Position numbers and translations under genes: made by a program. From contig NZ_HE997626.1 of the NCBI RefSeq assembly GCF_000312385.1, positions 607,206 to 671,205 of the forward strand: a stretch of DNA of 64,000 bases, given 5' to 3'. Position 1 is the first letter of the stretch; every line of letters starts with the position of its first letter. The DNA is from Tsukamurella sp. 1534 (lineage in GTDB: Bacteria > Actinomycetota > Actinomycetes > Mycobacteriales > Mycobacteriaceae). Shown piece after piece: positions 42,421 through 51,586 of this stretch. The notes beneath the pieces are model-generated. The model was not told the DNA's origin, searched no databases, and saw only the letters and a program-made list of their open reading frames with translations.

Positions 42421-43413
42421 TCAGGCGTACGAGTGGAGACCGCTCACCACGTAATTGATGACGAACAGATTGAAGAACATCGCAACGAATCCGAGGATGT
42501 TGAGATACGGTGCGGCCCGCCGCCACACCGACGTCGCGCGGGCGTGCAGATACGCCGCGTAGATCACCCACGCGATGAAGGACACCGTCTCCTTGGGGTC
42601 CCAACCCCAGGCCCGGCCCCACGCCGCCTCCGCCCAGATCGCGCCGCAGATCACGCCGGCGCTGAACAGCGGGAAGGCCACGATCACGGTGCCGTACGCC
42701 ACCCGGTCCAGGACCTTGGCGGACGGCAGGCGCTCGACGAGCGTCCCGAAGGCGCCCGACGGCGCGCGCACGGTCCCGTCCGGCGCCTCGTAGTGCCGCC
42801 GCAGCAGGAACAGCAGGCTCGCCACGCCGGACACGAGGAAGATGCCGGAGCCGACCGAGACGATCGACACGTGGATCGCGAGCCAGTACGACTTCAGGGC
42901 CGGCACCACGGGGCCCGCGGTCGTGTAGAGCACGCCCTCGGCGACGAACATCAGCACCAGCACCGGCACCAGGACGAACACGAGGATCGGGCGGGTCGCG
43001 GTGGAGCGCAGCATGATCAGGCCCGCGAGCACCGCGCCCGCGCAGGTGATCGCGACGAACTCGTACATGTTGCCCCAGGGCATGCGGTCCGTCGCGAGGC
43101 CGCGGCACACGATGGACGCGATGTGCAGCAGCAGGCCCGCCGCGACCACCGCGTAGCCCATCCGCCCGATGCGCTCCGACCGGCCGCGCCGCGGCGCGTC
43201 GTCGACCACGAGCCCCGGAGTGGACGACGTGGCGATGGGGGCGCCCCCCGCCGCGACCAGCTCGCGGCTGCGGTCGCGCGCCGCGCTCCGGTCCACGCTG
43301 GACGTCGCCAGCTCCACGACCAGCAGGATCAGCGCGAAGGCGTAGATCCCCGTCGCGCTGGTGAACAGCACGTCCGAGTACTTGGCCAGGTCGGCGTCGA
43401 TGTCAGGACCCAT
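42421..43413 (-). CDS. ccsB: Cytochrome c biogenesis protein CcsA/CcsB (CcsB of system II)
   Basis: 330-residue polytopic protein, the haem-handling partner of ResB in system II cytochrome c assembly. The haem-binding WWD-type motif is WGRAWGWDPKE; conserved His in LLLHIASIV and SYWLAIHVSI probably ligate haem. N-terminal helix, then a disordered stretch (about 45-80), then about seven helices. Its ATG shares one base with the ResB stop (TGATG), so the two are co-translated. Confidence 0.94.
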   Translation of the reverse strand: MGPDIDADLAKYSDVLFTSATGIYAFALILLVVELATSSVDRSAARDRSRELVAAGGAPIATSSTPGLVVDDAPRRGRSERIGRMGYAVVAAGLLLHIASIVCRGLATDRMPWGNMYEFVAITCAGAVLAGLIMLRSTATRPILVFVLVPVLVLMFVAEGVLYTTAGPVVPALKSYWLAIHVSIVSVGSGIFLVSGVASLLFLLRRHYEAPDGTVRAPSGAFGTLVERLPSAKVLDRVAYGTVIVAFPLFSAGVICGAIWAEAAWGRAWGWDPKETVSFIAWVIYAAYLHARATSVWRRAAPYLNILGFVAMFFNLFVINYVVSGLHSYA

Positions 43414-45029
43414 CAGTTCGTCTCTTCCTCATCGGATCTCTGCGGGCGGGTCGCGTTCCGCCCCACCAGCCGGTCGGCCAGCTCCTCGAAGTCCTCGTTC
43501 CAGCCGGCCTCGTCGGTGCGGGCCAGCCCGGCGATCTCCACCACGGTACCGCCGCCCTCGCGCGGTGTGAGCCGCGCGAACACCCGGCGGCGCTTCACCG
43601 TGAGCGAGACGATGAGCCCGGCGAGCATGCCGATCGCGAAGCCGAGCGTCCAACCCTGCTCCGGGTTGTGGCTCACCTGGAGCGCCGCGAAGTTCTTCAC
43701 CCCGTCGAACCGCACCTGCGTGCCGTCCTCGAGCGTCGTCGCCTGCCCCACGTCGAGGTTCACGCGCGCCTTCTTCACCAGGCGCCCGGAGTCGATCTGG
43801 TCGCGGCTCAGCGCGAAGATGTTCTGCGGCTTGCCGGTGTCCAGCCCGGTGTCGCCCTGGTACACGTCCACCGCCACGGCGGGGTCGTTCGGCGCGGGGA
43901 AGCTGGAGGTCAGCAGCGAACCGTCGAGCCGCTTGGTGGGGGCGAGCAGCCCCTCGATCCCGATCTGCTTGGCGCGGCGCTCGTCCTCGGTCCTGTAGAG
44001 GTCGCCCGGCGGGTCGAACCGCAGGGCGCCCGAGGAGAGGAACGAGAACTTGTCCTGCGGAGCGAACTGCATGGTCTGGGTGCGGACGGCGCCGTTCGGG
44101 TAGGTCACCGTGAACGTGCCCGCGTAGCCGTGGCCCAGCATGTAGACGCGCACGCCCTCGGTGCGCAGCGGCTTGTTGACCTCGATCGAGTACTTCTGCC
44201 AGGTGTCCTCGCGCAGCCCGTCGCGGTCCTGGTAGGAGGCCTCGGTGCGGAACATGTCCGGCTGGCCGTTGGGGTGGAACGTGGCCTGCACGTCGTCGGC
44301 GCGGAGGCAGAACGGGGCGAGGCCGGTGCCGTCGACCAGGTTGCCCGCGCGGAAGGTGTCGTAGTTCGACGAGGAGTTGCAGAAGCCCCCGTCGCCCGCG
44401 ATGACGATCCGCGAGCCCTCATAGCCGAACTGGTGGCCCACCCCGATCGCCACCAGGATCCCCAGCAGCGACGCGTGGAACAGCAGGTTCCCGGCCTCGC
44501 GGAGGTAGCCCTTCTCGGCGGAGACGGTGACGACCCCGTCGGCCTCGCCCTTGCCGCCCGCGCGGCTGACCTTGCGCCAGCCGCGCATGTTGCCGAGCAT
44601 CGTCGCGGCGAGGGCCTCGGGATCCTCGGTGGACTCACGCTCGGTGTGCCGCGGCATCCGGGCGAGGTTGCGGGGCGTCTTCACGGGCGGGGTGCGCAGG
44701 GCGCGCACGTGCTCGCCGAGGCGCGGCACGATGCAGCCCACGAGCGAGACGAACAGCAGCACGTAGATCGACGTGAACCAGATCGACTTGAACACGTCGA
44801 AGAGCTGGAGCTTGTCCATGAGCTCGCCGAGCGTGCCGTGATCGTCGATGTACTTCGCGGTGGCCTGCGAATCGATGTCGCGCTGCGGCAGCAGCGCGCC
44901 GGGCATCGCGGCGACGGCCAGCAGGAACAGCAGCACCAGCGCCGTCTTCATCGACGTCAGCGAGCGCCACGTGTTGCGGCACGTCGCCAGCACGCGGCGG
45001 GGCAGGGATTGCGAGAGGGGAGCAGTCAT
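43413..45029 (-). CDS. resB: Cytochrome c biogenesis protein ResB
   Basis: 538 residues: three N-terminal helices (SMKTALVLLFLLAVAAMPGA; SIWFTSIYVLLFVSLVGCIVP; GNLLFHASLLGILVAIGVG), a large exported domain (about 220-465), and a fourth helix (LGFAIGMLAGLIVSLTV). FHASLLG carries the conserved His. ResB with CcsB ligates haem to apocytochrome c. The exported domain has two Cys (GGFCNSSS, LAPFCLRA). The frame is open upstream; ATG 45029 shares one base with the ccdA stop. Confidence 0.94.
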   Translation of the reverse strand: MTAPLSQSLPRRVLATCRNTWRSLTSMKTALVLLFLLAVAAMPGALLPQRDIDSQATAKYIDDHGTLGELMDKLQLFDVFKSIWFTSIYVLLFVSLVGCIVPRLGEHVRALRTPPVKTPRNLARMPRHTERESTEDPEALAATMLGNMRGWRKVSRAGGKGEADGVVTVSAEKGYLREAGNLLFHASLLGILVAIGVGHQFGYEGSRIVIAGDGGFCNSSSNYDTFRAGNLVDGTGLAPFCLRADDVQATFHPNGQPDMFRTEASYQDRDGLREDTWQKYSIEVNKPLRTEGVRVYMLGHGYAGTFTVTYPNGAVRTQTMQFAPQDKFSFLSSGALRFDPPGDLYRTEDERRAKQIGIEGLLAPTKRLDGSLLTSSFPAPNDPAVAVDVYQGDTGLDTGKPQNIFALSRDQIDSGRLVKKARVNLDVGQATTLEDGTQVRFDGVKNFAALQVSHNPEQGWTLGFAIGMLAGLIVSLTVKRRRVFARLTPREGGGTVVEIAGLARTDEAGWNEDFEELADRLVGRNATRPQRSDEEETN

Positions 45030-45814
45030 CAGATCGGCATCACCGTGTCGGAGACGAACATTCGGCGCACCAGGTCCACCAGCTCGGCCCAGTAGCCGGT
45101 GACCAGGGCGATGCCGACGAGGATCATCAGCACCCCGCCGAACACCTGGATCTTCCGGGAGTTGCGGCGCAGCCACCCGACGGCGCGGACGGCCACCGTC
45201 GAACCGAGAGCCAGGACGACGAACGGCAGCCCCAGCCCCAGGCAGTACGCCACGATGAGCGCGGCGCCGCGGGCGGGCGCGGCCTCGGTGCCCACGCTCA
45301 CGGAGAGGATCCCGGCCAGGGTGGGGCCGGTGCACGGGGTCCAGCCGAGCGCGAAGACGCCGCCGAGCAGCGGCGCGCCGGCCAGGGTGGTCCACTGCCG
45401 GGGCGCGAACCGCACGTCGCGGTCCATCAGCGGGACCAGCCCGATGAACACGAGCCCCATGACGATGGTGACCACGCCGCCGATGCGCATCAGGGTCTCG
45501 GCGTTGAGCCGGATCGACGTGGCGAGCCCGAACACGGACATCGTCATCAGGAGGAACACCGCGGTGAACCCGGCTACGAACAGGCCGGCGGCGCCCACGA
45601 CGCGCCAACGCCCCGCGCGCGCACCGGCTTTCGCCTCGTCGACGGTGGCGGCGGGCGCCTCGGCGCCGACCAGGCCGGACAGGTACGAGAGGTAGCCGGG
45701 CACGAGCGGCACGATGCACGGGGACGCGAACGACACCAGGCCCGCCAGCGCGCACGCGGCGAGGGCGACGATCAGCGGCCCGGACACGGCCGCATTCGCG
45801 AAGGCCTCCCCCAT
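45029..45814 (-). CDS. ccdA: Thiol-disulfide electron carrier CcdA
   Basis: 261 residues with six helices and the two membrane cysteines of CcdA: SFASPCIVPLVPGY in helix 1 and LGWTPCTGPTLAG in helix 4. It carries electrons from cytoplasmic thioredoxin across the membrane to ResA. A GTG directly before the ATG is possible, but ATG 45814 is preferred because it overlaps the resA stop by one base, like the other genes in this operon. Confidence 0.94.
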   Translation of the reverse strand: MGEAFANAAVSGPLIVALAACALAGLVSFASPCIVPLVPGYLSYLSGLVGAEAPAATVDEAKAGARAGRWRVVGAAGLFVAGFTAVFLLMTMSVFGLATSIRLNAETLMRIGGVVTIVMGLVFIGLVPLMDRDVRFAPRQWTTLAGAPLLGGVFALGWTPCTGPTLAGILSVSVGTEAAPARGAALIVAYCLGLGLPFVVLALGSTVAVRAVGWLRRNSRKIQVFGGVLMILVGIALVTGYWAELVDLVRRMFVSDTVMPI

Positions 45815-46428
45815 CACTGCTCCTTGAGGACGGTGTCGATGGTGCCGAGCAGTTCCTTCTCGGCGACCGTCGTCAGATAGGTCGCGGCCACCCGGTGCTG
45901 CCGGTCGAGCACGAAGGTCATCGGGACCACGGTGGTGGGGTACTGCTCGCCGATGGCCAGCAGCGTGCGGCCGGGCGGATCGTAGATCGACGGGTAGGTC
46001 AGGCCCTGCGAGGCGATGAAGTCGCGGGCGGCGTCGTCACCGGCGGTCTCCCGGACGTTGATGCCGAGGAACTGCACGCCCTTGTCCTTGGTCGCGACGT
46101 ACGCGCGCTCCAGGTCGGGGGATTCGATCCGGCACGGCGCGCACCAGGAGCCCCACACGTTGATGACCACCACCTTGCCCGCGAAGTCGGACAGCGAGAT
46201 CCTGGTGTTCGCGTCCGCCACGCTGCGCCCGGTCAGGGTGCCGACGGTGCTGCGCTTGCCGGGCTCGTAGAAGTGCTTGGTCTTGCCGTTGGGGGCGATC
46301 ACGCCGCCCTTGCCGCTCTGGTCCGTGAACTGGACGCAGCCGGCGGCGGTCACCGCGACCACGCCGACGATCAGGGCGGCGAGCGCACGGCGGGTGGCGG
46401 TGCGGGCGGCCCGGGCCGAGCGCGTCAC
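45814..46428 (-). CDS. resA: ResA-like thiol-disulfide oxidoreductase, lipoprotein
   Basis: 204 residues: a signal with lipobox VTAAGC, then a thioredoxin fold with active site WGSWCAPCRIESPDLE and cis-Pro in TTVVPMTFVLD. It reduces the CxxCH cysteines of apocytochrome c before haem ligation, using electrons from CcdA. GTG 46428 overlaps the upstream phosphatase gene by four bases; the frame is open further upstream but the signal peptide fixes the start. Confidence 0.92.
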   Translation of the reverse strand: MTRSARAARTATRRALAALIVGVVAVTAAGCVQFTDQSGKGGVIAPNGKTKHFYEPGKRSTVGTLTGRSVADANTRISLSDFAGKVVVINVWGSWCAPCRIESPDLERAYVATKDKGVQFLGINVRETAGDDAARDFIASQGLTYPSIYDPPGRTLLAIGEQYPTTVVPMTFVLDRQHRVAATYLTTVAEKELLGTIDTVLKEQ

Positions 46429-47066
46429 GCGCCGGTCGCCAGCGGGTCGGAGGCGCCCGCCGGCTCGGAGTAGACGAGGTCCACGAGCGCGTCGCCCTCG
46501 TAGACGAGGCTGGTCAGGGAGGCCAGCGAGCATTGCCGCTTGCGGGGGTCGTGCCACAGGCGCTTGCCCTCCAGGTGCCGGCGCAGGGTCACGACGGGGA
46601 GTTGGTGGCTCACCAGTACCGCCTCGTGGCCGCGGGCCCGCTCCCGCGCGATGTCGACGACGCCGAGCATGCGGTGCGCGATCTGCAGGTACGGCTCGCC
46701 CCACGACGGGGTGAAGGGGTCGCGCAGCTTGGCCCAGTGCTCCGGCCGGCGCAGCGCACCGTCGCCCACCGACACCTTGAGACCCTCGAACCGGTTGCCC
46801 GCCTCGATGAGCTCGTAGTCGGTGATGATGCCGAGCCCGTGCACCGCGGCGATGGGGGTGGCGGTCTCCTGAGCGCGCTGCAGAGGCGAGGCGAAGACCT
46901 GGGTGATGTCGTGATCGGCGAGGGCGTCCGCGACGGTCTGCGCCTGCGCGCGACCGCGGTCGGAGAGCCGGAAGCCGGGGAGGCGCCCGTAGAGGATGCC
47001 GTCGGGGTTGTGCACCTCGCCGTGCCGCATCACGTGCACGATCGTCTGGGTCTGGTCCTGGGTCAT
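46425..47066 (-). CDS. Histidine phosphatase family protein
   Basis: 213 residues of the phosphoglycerate-mutase-like superfamily. The phospho-His motif is HVMRHGEVHNPDG; FASPLQRAQETA, and the second catalytic His in EAVLVSHQLPVV are seen. It corresponds to Rv0525 between hemL and the resA-like gene. The substrate is not known; it is conserved in this cluster, so a haem or envelope-linked phosphate ester is possible. AAGGAA lies before ATG. Confidence 0.9.
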   Translation of the reverse strand: MTQDQTQTIVHVMRHGEVHNPDGILYGRLPGFRLSDRGRAQAQTVADALADHDITQVFASPLQRAQETATPIAAVHGLGIITDYELIEAGNRFEGLKVSVGDGALRRPEHWAKLRDPFTPSWGEPYLQIAHRMLGVVDIARERARGHEAVLVSHQLPVVTLRRHLEGKRLWHDPRKRQCSLASLTSLVYEGDALVDLVYSEPAGASDPLATGA

Positions 47067-47082
47067 GACGGGCGGGTTCCTT

Positions 47083-48396
47083 CTACTGCGCCCGGGCGGC
47101 GGCGGCCGCGCGGGCGGCGGCGGGCAGGGCCGCCGCGATGGTCTCGAAATCGGTGTCGGTGAGCGCGGCGGAGACGAACCACGCCTCGAAGGCGCTCGGC
47201 GGCGGGTACACGCCCTGCTCCAGCAGCGAGTGGAAGAACGGGGCGAAGCGGAAGGTCTCCGCGGCCTTGGCCTCGGCGTAGCTCGTGACGGGGCCGCCGG
47301 CGAAGAACACCGAGACCAGGTTCCCGGCGTACTGGACGTGGTGGGTGACGCCCTCGGCGGTGAGCGCGTCGCCGATGAGGCCGCCGAGCCGGCGGCTGTT
47401 GGCGTCGAGGGCGGCGTACACGTCGGCGGTGGCGTTGCGCAGGGTCGCGAGGCCCGCTGCCACGGCGACGGGGTTCCCGGACAGGGTCCCGGCCTGGTAG
47501 ACGGGGCCGAGCGGGGCCAGGTGGTTCATCACGCGCTCGCTGCCGCCGAAGGCCGCGGCGGGCAGGCCGCCGGACATGACCTTGCCGAAGGTGAACAGGT
47601 CCGCGTCGACCGGGTCGAGCCCGTACCAGCCGGCGGCGCTGACCCGGAAACCCGTCATGACCTCGTCGAGGATGAGCAGCGCACCGTCGGCCTCGGTGAT
47701 CTCCCGCAGGCCCGCGTTGAAGCCCGGCAGGGGCGGGACGGCGCCCATGTTGCCGGCGGCCGCCTCGGTGATGACGGCGGCGATCTCGCCCGGGTAGCGG
47801 GCGAAGGCTTCGCGGACGGCGTCGAGGTCGTTGTACGGGAGGACCAGGGTGTCCGCCGCCTGGGCGCCGGTGACGCCGGGGCTGGTCGGAAGGCCCAGGG
47901 TGGCGACGCCGGAGCCGGCGTCGGCGAGCAGCGCGTCGACGTGGCCGTGGTAGCAGCCGGAGAATTTGACGATCTTGCCGCGACCGGTGACGCCGCGGGC
48001 CAGGCGCACGGCGCTCATGGTGGCCTCGGTGCCGGAGTTGACGAGGCGGACCCGCTCGACGGGGGCCACCCGCGCGATGAGTTCCTCGGCGAGCTCCACC
48101 TCGGCCTCGGTGGGCGCGCCGAAGCTGAGGCCGGTGGACGCGGCCCGCTGCACGGCGTCGACCACGGCGGGGTGCGCGTGCCCGAGGATCATCGGGCCCC
48201 AGCTGGAGACCAGGTCGACGTAGGTGTTGCCGTCGGCGTCGGTGAGCTGCGAGCCCGTGGCGGAGGTGATGAACCGGGGCGTTCCGCCGACGGCGGAGAA
48301 GGCGCGGACGGGTGAGTTCACGCCGCCCGGGATCGATGCTGCTGCGCGCTCGAAGAGCGCGGCGCTGGTCGCTGCGGGGGTTTCGGGGGAACTCAC
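47083..48396 (-). CDS. hemL: Glutamate-1-semialdehyde 2,1-aminomutase
   Basis: 437 residues, a PLP aminomutase that makes 5-aminolevulinate for haem by the C5 pathway. Segments: [46 protein letters not shown], and the PLP Lys in [16 protein letters not shown] 48396 follows TGGAGG; the longer open frame upstream has no similarity. It begins the hemL-gpm-resA-ccdA-resB-ccsB operon, joining haem supply to cytochrome c assembly. Confidence 0.96.
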   Translation of the reverse strand: MSSPETPAATSAALFERAAASIPGGVNSPVRAFSAVGGTPRFITSATGSQLTDADGNTYVDLVSSWGPMILGHAHPAVVDAVQRAASTGLSFGAPTEAEVELAEELIARVAPVERVRLVNSGTEATMSAVRLARGVTGRGKIVKFSGCYHGHVDALLADAGSGVATLGLPTSPGVTGAQAADTLVLPYNDLDAVREAFARYPGEIAAVITEAAAGNMGAVPPLPGFNAGLREITEADGALLILDEVMTGFRVSAAGWYGLDPVDADLFTFGKVMSGGLPAAAFGGSERVMNHLAPLGPVYQAGTLSGNPVAVAAGLATLRNATADVYAALDANSRRLGGLIGDALTAEGVTHHVQYAGNLVSVFFAGGPVTSYAEAKAAETFRFAPFFHSLLEQGVYPPPSAFEAWFVSAALTDTDFETIAAALPAAARAAAAARAQ

Positions 48397-48502
48397 GACC
48401 TCCAGTGTCCCAAACGAGGGCAACTCGTCAACTACAGGGTGTAGGAGGCGGGCCTCCCGGACCATCCCGGGGAACTGAGCGCAGCGGAGCGCACCCGCCT
48501 CG

Positions 48503-48508
48503 TATAGT
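48503..48508 (+). promoter_or_regulatory. -10 box of the WS/DGAT operon
   Basis: TATAGT, 51 bases before ATG 48560 and touching the KstR-like palindrome, which would cover the transcription start. Confidence 0.5.
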
Positions 48509-48521
48509 GGAACAGGTTCCA
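48508..48521. promoter_or_regulatory. KstR-like operator
   Basis: TGGAACAGGTTCCA is a perfect 14-bp palindrome and fits the KstR consensus TnnAACnnGTTnnA. It lies between hemL and the WS/DGAT gene at the +1 region of the latter. KstR represses sterol catabolism genes in mycobacteria and rhodococci. Confidence 0.6.
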
Positions 48522-48559
48522 GCCAGGGGCCCGACACCTCACACAAGGGGAGCACGCAC

Positions 48560-49990
48560 ATGGAACGGCTCAGCGGGCTGGACGCCTCCTTCCTCTACCT
48601 CGAATCCCGATCGCAGCTGATGCACGTGTCCGGGATCCTCGAACTGGACCCCGGCACCGTCGAGGGCGGCTACCGGTTCGAGGACCTGCGCTCCGAGCTG
48701 GCGCGCAGGATCACCGCGATGCCGGCGTTCCGGCGCAAGCTGCACGATTCGGTGATCAACCTGGACCACCCGGTGTGGGTGGAGGACGAGAACTTCGACA
48801 TCGAGGCGCACGTGCACCGGGTGGCGGCGCCCGCGCCGGGCGGCAAACACGAACTGGCCGAGCTGTGCGCGCACGTGGCCGGGCTGCCCCTGGACCGCAG
48901 CAAGCCGCTGTGGGAGATGTGGGTGATCGAGGGCCTCGCCGACGGGCGGATCGCGATCATGATGCGCATGCACCACGCGGGCGTCGACGGGGTCACCGGC
49001 GCGGGCCTGATGGCCCAGCTGTGCTCGCTGACGCCCGAGCCGCCGCCGCTGGACCCGGAGATGGTGGGCCGTTCGACCGGGGGCGCGCCCGTCTGGGAGC
49101 TCGCGGCCGACGGTGCGCGGAACGTCCTGATGCGCCCGCTGTCGCTGGTCTCGCTCATCCCGCGGACGCTGCCGGTTCCGGTGAAGTGGTGGTCGCGGGC
49201 ACGGCGCGGCGAGGCGATGCCCGCCCCGTTCAGCGCGCCGCGCACGTCGCTGAACAGCGCGATCACCGGGCACCGGTCCATCGCGTTCGCGAACGTTCCG
49301 CTGGAGACGGTCAAGCTGATCAAGGACCACTACGGCGTCAAGGTCAACGACGTGGTGCTGGCGGCGGTGTCCGGCGCGATCCGCGAATTCCTGCACGACC
49401 GGGGCGAGCTGCCGCAGCAGCCGCTGGTCGGGATGGTGCCGGTATCGGTGCACGAGGCCGAGATCGGCGCCACCCTGGTGGAGGGCACGAACAAGGTGAC
49501 CGGCATGTTCACCCGGCTCACCACGGACGTCGAGGGCCCCGTCGGGCGGCTCGAGGCGATCCGGGAGCGAGTGGCCACGAGCAAGGAGCACCACGGCGAG
49601 CTGGACGACAACCTGCTGCGCTCGTGGGCCCAGTTCGCGCCCGCGTCGATCATGCAGCTGGGCGCGAAGCTCTACGGCGACAACAACATCCCCGAGCTGC
49701 ACCCCGTGGTCTACAACCTGGTGATCTCCAACGTGCCGGGCCCGGACTTCCCGCTGTACTTCCTGGGCGCGCGGATCCACTCGATGTACCCGCTGGGCCC
49801 GGTGTTCCACGGCGCGGGTCTCAACGTGACGGTCTTCTCGCAGGAGGGCACACTGAACATCGGAGTCATCGCCTGCAAGAAGCAGGTGCCCGATCCCTGG
49901 CCGATCGTGCGCGCCTTCGAGCGCGACATCGCGGAGCTCGCCGCGTCGGTCGACGGTGCGGGACCGACGACGGACGGAGGGAATCCATGA
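48560..49990 (+). CDS. Wax ester synthase/diacylglycerol acyltransferase (WS/DGAT)
   Basis: 476 residues. N-terminal [16 protein letters not shown] and the catalytic HHxxxDG motif ([13 protein letters not shown], near residue 138) are diagnostic; the C-terminal half has [17 protein letters not shown] and [20 protein letters not shown]. It esterifies fatty acyl-CoA to diacylglycerol or an alcohol, making storage lipid. Its stop overlaps the carboxylesterase start (ATGA), so synthesis and hydrolysis enzymes are co-translated. A KstR-like box precedes it. Confidence 0.94.
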   Translation: MERLSGLDASFLYLESRSQLMHVSGILELDPGTVEGGYRFEDLRSELARRITAMPAFRRKLHDSVINLDHPVWVEDENFDIEAHVHRVAAPAPGGKHELAELCAHVAGLPLDRSKPLWEMWVIEGLADGRIAIMMRMHHAGVDGVTGAGLMAQLCSLTPEPPPLDPEMVGRSTGGAPVWELAADGARNVLMRPLSLVSLIPRTLPVPVKWWSRARRGEAMPAPFSAPRTSLNSAITGHRSIAFANVPLETVKLIKDHYGVKVNDVVLAAVSGAIREFLHDRGELPQQPLVGMVPVSVHEAEIGATLVEGTNKVTGMFTRLTTDVEGPVGRLEAIRERVATSKEHHGELDDNLLRSWAQFAPASIMQLGAKLYGDNNIPELHPVVYNLVISNVPGPDFPLYFLGARIHSMYPLGPVFHGAGLNVTVFSQEGTLNIGVIACKKQVPDPWPIVRAFERDIAELAASVDGAGPTTDGGNP

Positions 49991-51510
49991 CGGCTACCGC
50001 AGCCGACGCCACCCGCGAGGAGTCCGACGGCCCGCGGGTCAGGATCGACGCGGGCGAGCTCCGGGGCCTCGACCAGGGGTCCGTGCACGCCTATCGCGGC
50101 ATCCCCTACGCGGCGCCGCCGGTGGGCCCGCTGCGCTACCGCGCGCCGCAGACTGTGCGGCCCTGGGAGGGGGTGCGCGCGGCGACCGAGTTCAGCGACG
50201 CCGCGCCGCAGAACAAGAAGTACACGCTGATCGGGTTCCGGGAGTACCAGCCCACCAGCGAGGACTGCCTCACGCTCAACGTGGTCACCCCGGCGCGCCC
50301 GGCCACCACGCCGCGCCCGGTGATGGTGTTCATCCACGGCGGCGCCTACCTCATGGGCAGCTCCGCGACGCCGCTGTACTACGGCAACTCGCTGGTCGAG
50401 CGCGGCGACGTGGTCTTCGTGTCGATCAACTACCGGCTGGGTGCCCTGGGCTACCTGGACCTCACTGATTTCTCCACCGCGGAGCGGCCGATCGACGGCA
50501 ACCTCGGCCTGCGTGATCAGGTGGCCGCCCTGGAGTGGGTGCACCGCAACATCGCCGCGTTCGGCGGCGACCCGGAGCGCGTCACGATCTTCGGCGAGAG
50601 CGCGGGCGGCAACGCCGTCACCACGCTGCTCGCCACGCCCGCCGCCCGCGGCCTGTTCCACCGGGCCATCGCGCAGAGCTCCGCGCCCGAGCTCACCGTC
50701 GACGCCACCACCGCGCGCGGCTGGGGCAAGCGGTTCGTCGAGATGCTCGGCGGACCCGAGGCGATCGACACGTCCACCTCGGAGGAGCTGGGCCGCACCG
50801 GCAATCACCTGATGGGCGAGGTCAATCGGGAACAGCTCGGCGTGGTCCCCTACGGCCCCACGGTCGACGGCGACTTCCTCCCGGAGGATCCGGAGGTCGC
50901 GATCGCCGCGGGGCGCGGCGCTCAGGTGCCGCTCATCATCGGCACCAACCGCACCGAGGCGACGCTGTTCACGAAGATGCCGGGAATGGGCAAGCCCTCG
51001 GCGGACCGCGCGGCGCACACCCTCGGCGCGCCGCAGGATCGGGTGGACGCGCTGACGGCCGCGTACCCGTCGTACCCGAGCGTTCCCGCGATCAACCGGC
51101 TGATCGGCGATTTCATGTTCTGGGCGCCGTCCGTGCGGATCGCGCAGGCGCACGCCAAGCACCAGCCCACGTACTTCTACCGGTACGACTTCTCGCCGAA
51201 GACGCTGGACCTGTTGGGCTACGGGCCGACTCACGCCTCGGAGCTGATGGCGGTGTTCGGCGTGTACCACGGCGTCACGGGTTGGGTCATGGGCGCGCTG
51301 GGCGACCGGCGGATCGCGATGCGGGTGTCCGACGGGATGCAGCGGGACTGGATCACCTTCTCGCGCACCGGCCGTCCCGCCGGCGAGTGGCCCACCTACA
51401 ACGGAACCTCCAGGGCCACACTGGTCATCGACGACGAGAGCCGGGTGGAGTACGACCCGTCGGCCGAGATCCGGCGTGCCTGGGAGTCGTTCGAGGCGGC
51501 GCGCCGGTAG
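49987..51510 (+). CDS. Type B carboxylesterase
   Basis: 507-residue alpha/beta hydrolase. Oxyanion-hole motif FIHGGAYLMGSS, nucleophile elbow FGESAGGNA, and the SEDCLTLNVVTP signature of type B carboxylesterases. Acidic residue probably in TNRTEATLF region and His in YGPTHASEL. No signal peptide, so cytoplasmic. It hydrolyses an ester, possibly a lipid made by the preceding WS/DGAT. ATG 49987 overlaps that gene by four bases. Confidence 0.92.
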   Translation: MTATAADATREESDGPRVRIDAGELRGLDQGSVHAYRGIPYAAPPVGPLRYRAPQTVRPWEGVRAATEFSDAAPQNKKYTLIGFREYQPTSEDCLTLNVVTPARPATTPRPVMVFIHGGAYLMGSSATPLYYGNSLVERGDVVFVSINYRLGALGYLDLTDFSTAERPIDGNLGLRDQVAALEWVHRNIAAFGGDPERVTIFGESAGGNAVTTLLATPAARGLFHRAIAQSSAPELTVDATTARGWGKRFVEMLGGPEAIDTSTSEELGRTGNHLMGEVNREQLGVVPYGPTVDGDFLPEDPEVAIAAGRGAQVPLIIGTNRTEATLFTKMPGMGKPSADRAAHTLGAPQDRVDALTAAYPSYPSVPAINRLIGDFMFWAPSVRIAQAHAKHQPTYFYRYDFSPKTLDLLGYGPTHASELMAVFGVYHGVTGWVMGALGDRRIAMRVSDGMQRDWITFSRTGRPAGEWPTYNGTSRATLVIDDESRVEYDPSAEIRRAWESFEAARR

Positions 51511-51586
51511 CGACCGTCCAGGGGAGTTCACCCGCTGCTCATGCCGCGGACGCGCTCGCGTCACCCGCGGGCGGCACGGTGCAGCC

